Positions 61,291 through 64,000 of a DNA stretch of 64,000 nt are shown here, piece after piece. Position 1 is the stretch's first letter. Every line of letters starts with the position of its first letter. The stretch covers positions 124,001 through 188,000 of the forward strand of contig NZ_WJXB01000012.1 in assembly GCF_009664975.1 (NCBI RefSeq). Reading direction: 5' to 3'. The notes beneath the pieces were generated by a model that was given only the letters and a program-made list of their open reading frames with translations, searched no databases and had not been told where the DNA came from. The DNA comes from Paenibacillus monticola (GTDB lineage: Bacteria > Bacillota > Bacilli > Paenibacillales > Paenibacillaceae). The position numbers were made by a program, and so were the translations under genes.

Positions 61291-61518
61291 GTTATAAGGT
61301 GAGCTTCCAACTGCTGTCTGTCTTATGCTGTATATCGAATCGACTCCAATTCCCTGTTGTACCTCTCCCCCGTATTAACCGAGTGCCGTTTGAAAGCAGG
61401 AGTAGACTTAGCAGCACTCTGTACACTTATTCTGGGGAAATGAATCGAAACACGCTTCACGCCTTCGTCAAACCCTTGACCACGAAGCCTTAGGCTATCG
61501 ATGGACAGGGGTTCTTCT

Positions 61519-62574
61519 TTATTTCGCAGGAAGATCAACGTTTGCTTGGGGTTTCTGTTGTGTAAACCGTGAAATCAAACCAGTAACTATCTTTTTTAAT
61601 ACAATGGCTAGTAACAATGTAAGGATAAAACAAATGATATTTAGGAGTAGATCATTCATATTAATGTCCTGCCTTTGACGGATCATTGTGGCCAGTTTTA
61701 GAACTCTTTCATGGATCAGATAGATCTCAAGACTATGAGTACCGCAGAAAGATAAGAATCTAAATTTCATACTAGGAAGTCCTGAAAGGATTTGTAAAAA
61801 AACTGCTGCGAACATACATAAGGGAAGTGTGATTATGATAAACGGATACCACCAGAGACCAAAGGTCCATAAATAATCAGTGAAATATTTCTGGATCACT
61901 GCTAATAGTGCCAAACCTAAAATCAGCATTACAATATGCAGTATTAAATGTTGTTTGGTGAATTTCTTGTTCTTGTCGACAAAATACCCAATTAAAATAC
62001 CGATGAAGAAAATTGGAATTCTCACAGTGAGAATAAGTAAATACGATAATGCTGTGGAACTTATTATTAAGCTAAGTATTACTCCAATTAAACCGGCAAT
62101 CGTAACGGTAACATACTTGTTGTAGGTAGTGAAAAAACGCATGAATAGGGGTGTAATCAAATAGAGAACTAAAATTGCCGGAACATACCAATCAAATCGG
62201 TTGGCTGAATTCAACCAGAAACTTAAGGTAGTTAAATTCAAAAACATCTCAGTAACTGACATTTCGCCAAAATATAAGTAAAGGAGACAAGTAATCAGTA
62301 CAACGGGTAGATACGTTGGGATAATCCGTTCCAGTCGCCTCTTGTAGAAAGTTATAACATTTACCTTAGTAGACTTCTGATAGGCGTAGTATAGTCCTAA
62401 ACCAGAGAGCATCAGGAATACATCTACTCCTCCATATCCAATGGACTTAATGGGGTCAAGAACGGGGACAAATGATAAGTGGATGGTCAAGTGATAAAAT
62501 ACAACCCATAAAATTGCAAGTCCCATAAGTTGAGTACGATAGGTACTAATGAGCTTATAATTGAAATATTTCAT
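61519..62574 (-). CDS. Membrane acyltransferase (acyltransferase 3 / OafA family)
   Basis: 351 residues, ten predicted membrane helices. N-terminal family signature: STYRTQLMGLAILWVVFYHLTIH (catalytic-type His), GGVDVFLMLSGLGLYYAY, FYKRRLERIIPTYLPV. Such proteins O-acetylate surface polysaccharides or other envelope substrates. AT-rich relative to the core genes. Past its stop the sequence still resembles, in the same frame, the 3' end of the acyltransferase gene at 63419-64000 (KRTPV..P.A.WSRV), so the end of the gene has been shortened or has decayed. Confidence 0.88.
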   Translation of the reverse strand: MKYFNYKLISTYRTQLMGLAILWVVFYHLTIHLSFVPVLDPIKSIGYGGVDVFLMLSGLGLYYAYQKSTKVNVITFYKRRLERIIPTYLPVVLITCLLYLYFGEMSVTEMFLNLTTLSFWLNSANRFDWYVPAILVLYLITPLFMRFFTTYNKYVTVTIAGLIGVILSLIISSTALSYLLILTVRIPIFFIGILIGYFVDKNKKFTKQHLILHIVMLILGLALLAVIQKYFTDYLWTFGLWWYPFIIITLPLCMFAAVFLQILSGLPSMKFRFLSFCGTHSLEIYLIHERVLKLATMIRQRQDINMNDLLLNIICFILTLLLAIVLKKIVTGLISRFTQQKPQANVDLPAK

Positions 62575-62693
62575 TGAATCCCCCCATTCGACAATATATT
62601 AGGTAGATATTAAATACTAAATTTTCCTTTGTCAACATAAATAATCCAATAAAAATTGAAGCATTACAGTGTCAACCCGCTTTTCTTACACTA

Positions 62694-63379
62694 TTGTGTG
62701 ATGGAAAGTTAGCAATTAACCCATCTACTACTATTTATGATTATTCATTAGACGTTATCAAAGGAATTAGCTGTATCTTGATGATTATTGCCCATGTTCC
62801 TCTGAAAGCGATTCTGTTCACAGAGACAACGGGTTTCACCTATTTCCCTTGGATGTTTGCCTTTTTGGCAGGAATCTTCGCATATAAATGCAACAATATC
62901 TTTAATCTTATTGGATCTCTGGCTGCTGGCTTACTGCTAGCCCTTTCTCTAATGGGATTGAATATTTTCTTTTCACCTTAACGATCTTATTTGGGACCTT
63001 TTATGTCTTCAGATGGAAGAAAAATTATTCCTCACGCAGCCCTATTATATTTTTCGGGAAGCACTCGTTCCTATTCTTGTTTACCCATCTCTTCTTTATA
63101 TTAACCTTTGACTGGTTAGGACTAAGCGATCTATACATTCTGGCGGTGTGGTGTTTGGTCTTTGTATGTACGTATGCCGCAATGATAATCCTGCTGTGGC
63201 TTAACCGATATATTGAACGCTATTTTGAATATCTGTTCCTGTGGATTCTTATCGTCATTGCAACTGTATCTATCCCGCTAATCATCTCTAATGCGCAGTT
63301 AATCATTCTATCAGAGGCGTTTATAGGTGTCCTGTTTTCCTTGAATTATAAGAAGCTGTCTAAACTCATGCCCACATAA
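62694..63379 (+). pseudogene. Broken membrane protein gene, acyltransferase/TraX-like
   Basis: The first piece (62694-62981) reads YDYSLDVIKGISCILMIIAHVPLKAI, FTYFPWMFAFLAGIFAYKC and two membrane segments, then TAA. From about 62970 the next frame continues (TILFGTFYVFRWKKNYSSRSPIIFFGKHSFLFLFTHLFFILTF) to 63379 with three more segments. The start resembles membrane acyltransferases and TraX-like proteins (LDxIKGIS...HxP), but much of the usual length is missing. No ribosome-binding site is clear. Treated as a decayed gene. Confidence 0.6.
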
Positions 63380-63385
63380 CAAACA

Positions 63386-63405
63386 GCCCTGCCACAAGGC
63401 AGGGC
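63386..63405. terminator. Hairpin between convergent membrane genes
   Basis: GCCCTGCC-ACAA-GGCAGGGC, perfect 8-bp stem without a T-run on either side. Confidence 0.5.
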
Positions 63406-63418
63406 GGGAACCCACATC

Positions 63419-64000
63419 CTACACCCTAGACCACAAAGCCTGCGGCCGTGGGCGAACTGGGGTTCTTTTCCCATTCAGCAGGAAATGGAGGATGGGAATC
63501 TTCTGAACCAATAGATTAAATAAGAGAGAGCCGCTTACGGCAATAACGGTGGTGATCAACCAGTTCAGATGCAGATGGAAGAGATACTGCTCCAGGAAAT
63601 TGAGTACTAGAATGAAGATTCCATAATGGAAGATTAGGAGGGGGAGCGATTCTTGCCCTAAATAGGTAAGCAAGCGGGCAAACCATTTGAATTGGGTTAA
63701 AGCATTGGTCATTTTGATGACTAGTATACTTCCGGTTATCCCGGCTACATAAAATAACAGGACATTTCCGTATATTCTATTGTTCATATCTACATAAGAG
63801 TTGAAATACGCAGTGAGCAGGAATAGAAGGAGCAGAACGATGGAGCTGAGGTCGAAGGTGCGCAGTTTCTCTATTAATTTATATTCTTTTAACTTGTAGC
63901 CGATAAACACGAACAATTGCGCAACCAGAGCCACATCGATGTTCCAAGGCAGGAAAAGGACTGTACTAATGAGAAAGCCGCTTAGGCTCAATAGTAGCAT
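63419..64000 (-). CDS. Membrane acyltransferase, C-terminal part (runs off window)
   Basis: 193 residues visible, with six to seven hydrophobic segments. The segment LTYLGQESLPLLIFHYGIFILVLNFLEQYLF is typical of the end of acyltransferase-3 proteins (LGxxSLxxYLxH-like), followed by a basic tail KRTPVRPRPQALWSRV. The catalytic N-terminal part should lie beyond base 64000. Paralogue of the gene at 61519-62574, with which it shares its 3' end. Confidence 0.75.
   Translation of the reverse strand: MLLLSLSGFLISTVLFLPWNIDVALVAQLFVFIGYKLKEYKLIEKLRTFDLSSIVLLLLFLLTAYFNSYVDMNNRIYGNVLLFYVAGITGSILVIKMTNALTQFKWFARLLTYLGQESLPLLIFHYGIFILVLNFLEQYLFHLHLNWLITTVIAVSGSLLFNLLVQKIPILHFLLNGKRTPVRPRPQALWSRV

Overview
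The window looks like a chromosomal segment of a low-to-moderate GC, endospore-forming Firmicute, most likely Paenibacillus. The grounds are strong GGAGG ribosome-binding sites, TTG/GTG starts, gene orders known from Bacillus (gerM-rph-rdgB; ysoA-like gene-tig-clpP-clpX; lonB-lonA-ysxC), a gerA-type spore germinant receptor operon, a T-box leader, and a nifV-like gene placed where the compact Paenibacillus nif cluster would end.

Layout. 0-2.4 kb: 3' end of a homocitrate synthase gene (probable nifV), then a collagen-like repeat protein with a jelly-roll-like C-terminal domain. 2.5-8.5 kb: azoreductase, GH13 alpha-glucosidase overlapping a cysteine-cluster/pentapeptide-repeat protein, methyltransferase, a frameshifted metallo-beta-lactamase-fold gene, PgpA. 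8.6-11.3 kb: gerM-rph-rdgB. 11.3-19.4 kb: secreted GH18 chitinase, NfeD/SPFH pair, cupin, aldo/keto reductase, asparagine synthetase, a small unknown. 19.5-31.2 kb is the plastic part: tRNA-Arg(UCU) followed by a duplicated terminator block, an NmrA-like gene, T-box-controlled argS, an IS4-family element, a broken beta-helix gene, an AT-rich polytopic membrane protein, then a second, direct copy of the argS promoter, T-box and 5' end of the gene. It is followed by two divergent small paralogous proteins and a TPR-containing family 2 glycosyltransferase. 31.3-37.4 kb: SWIM/SNF2 helicase, then an ABC exporter-TetR operon with a perfect 36-bp palindrome at its promoter. 37.5-44.6 kb: lipoprotein, copper-amine-oxidase-N-like/beta-propeller protein, pstS-pstC-pstA without pstB, and a DUF342/FapA protein. 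44.9-51 kb: a second tRNA-Arg(UCU) and the ysoA-like/tig/clpP/clpX/ispG block. 51-55.3 kb: germinant receptor operon A-C-D-B on the minus strand. 55.4-61.2 kb: lonB, lonA, ysxC and a conserved unknown. 61.5-64 kb: decaying AT-rich acyltransferase-family membrane genes.

Functional themes. Protein quality control is concentrated at 46-60 kb: trigger factor, ClpXP, LonA and LonB. Spore biology recurs: gerM, the gerA-type operon including its small D subunit, the collagen-like protein, and a candidate spore-surface locus at 29-31 kb with a sigma-K-like promoter. Arginine decoding recurs in two tRNA-Arg(UCU) genes and two T-box leaders that are identical by eye.

The points most worth pursuing are the duplicated T-box/argS region with an apparently promoter-competent orphan T-box, the paralogue pair next to the glycosyltransferase, a low-proline collagen-like protein with a triple-Cys head, and a tetranucleotide-repeat frameshift that looks like an on/off switch or assembly error. 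All calls were made by eye; no database search was run.
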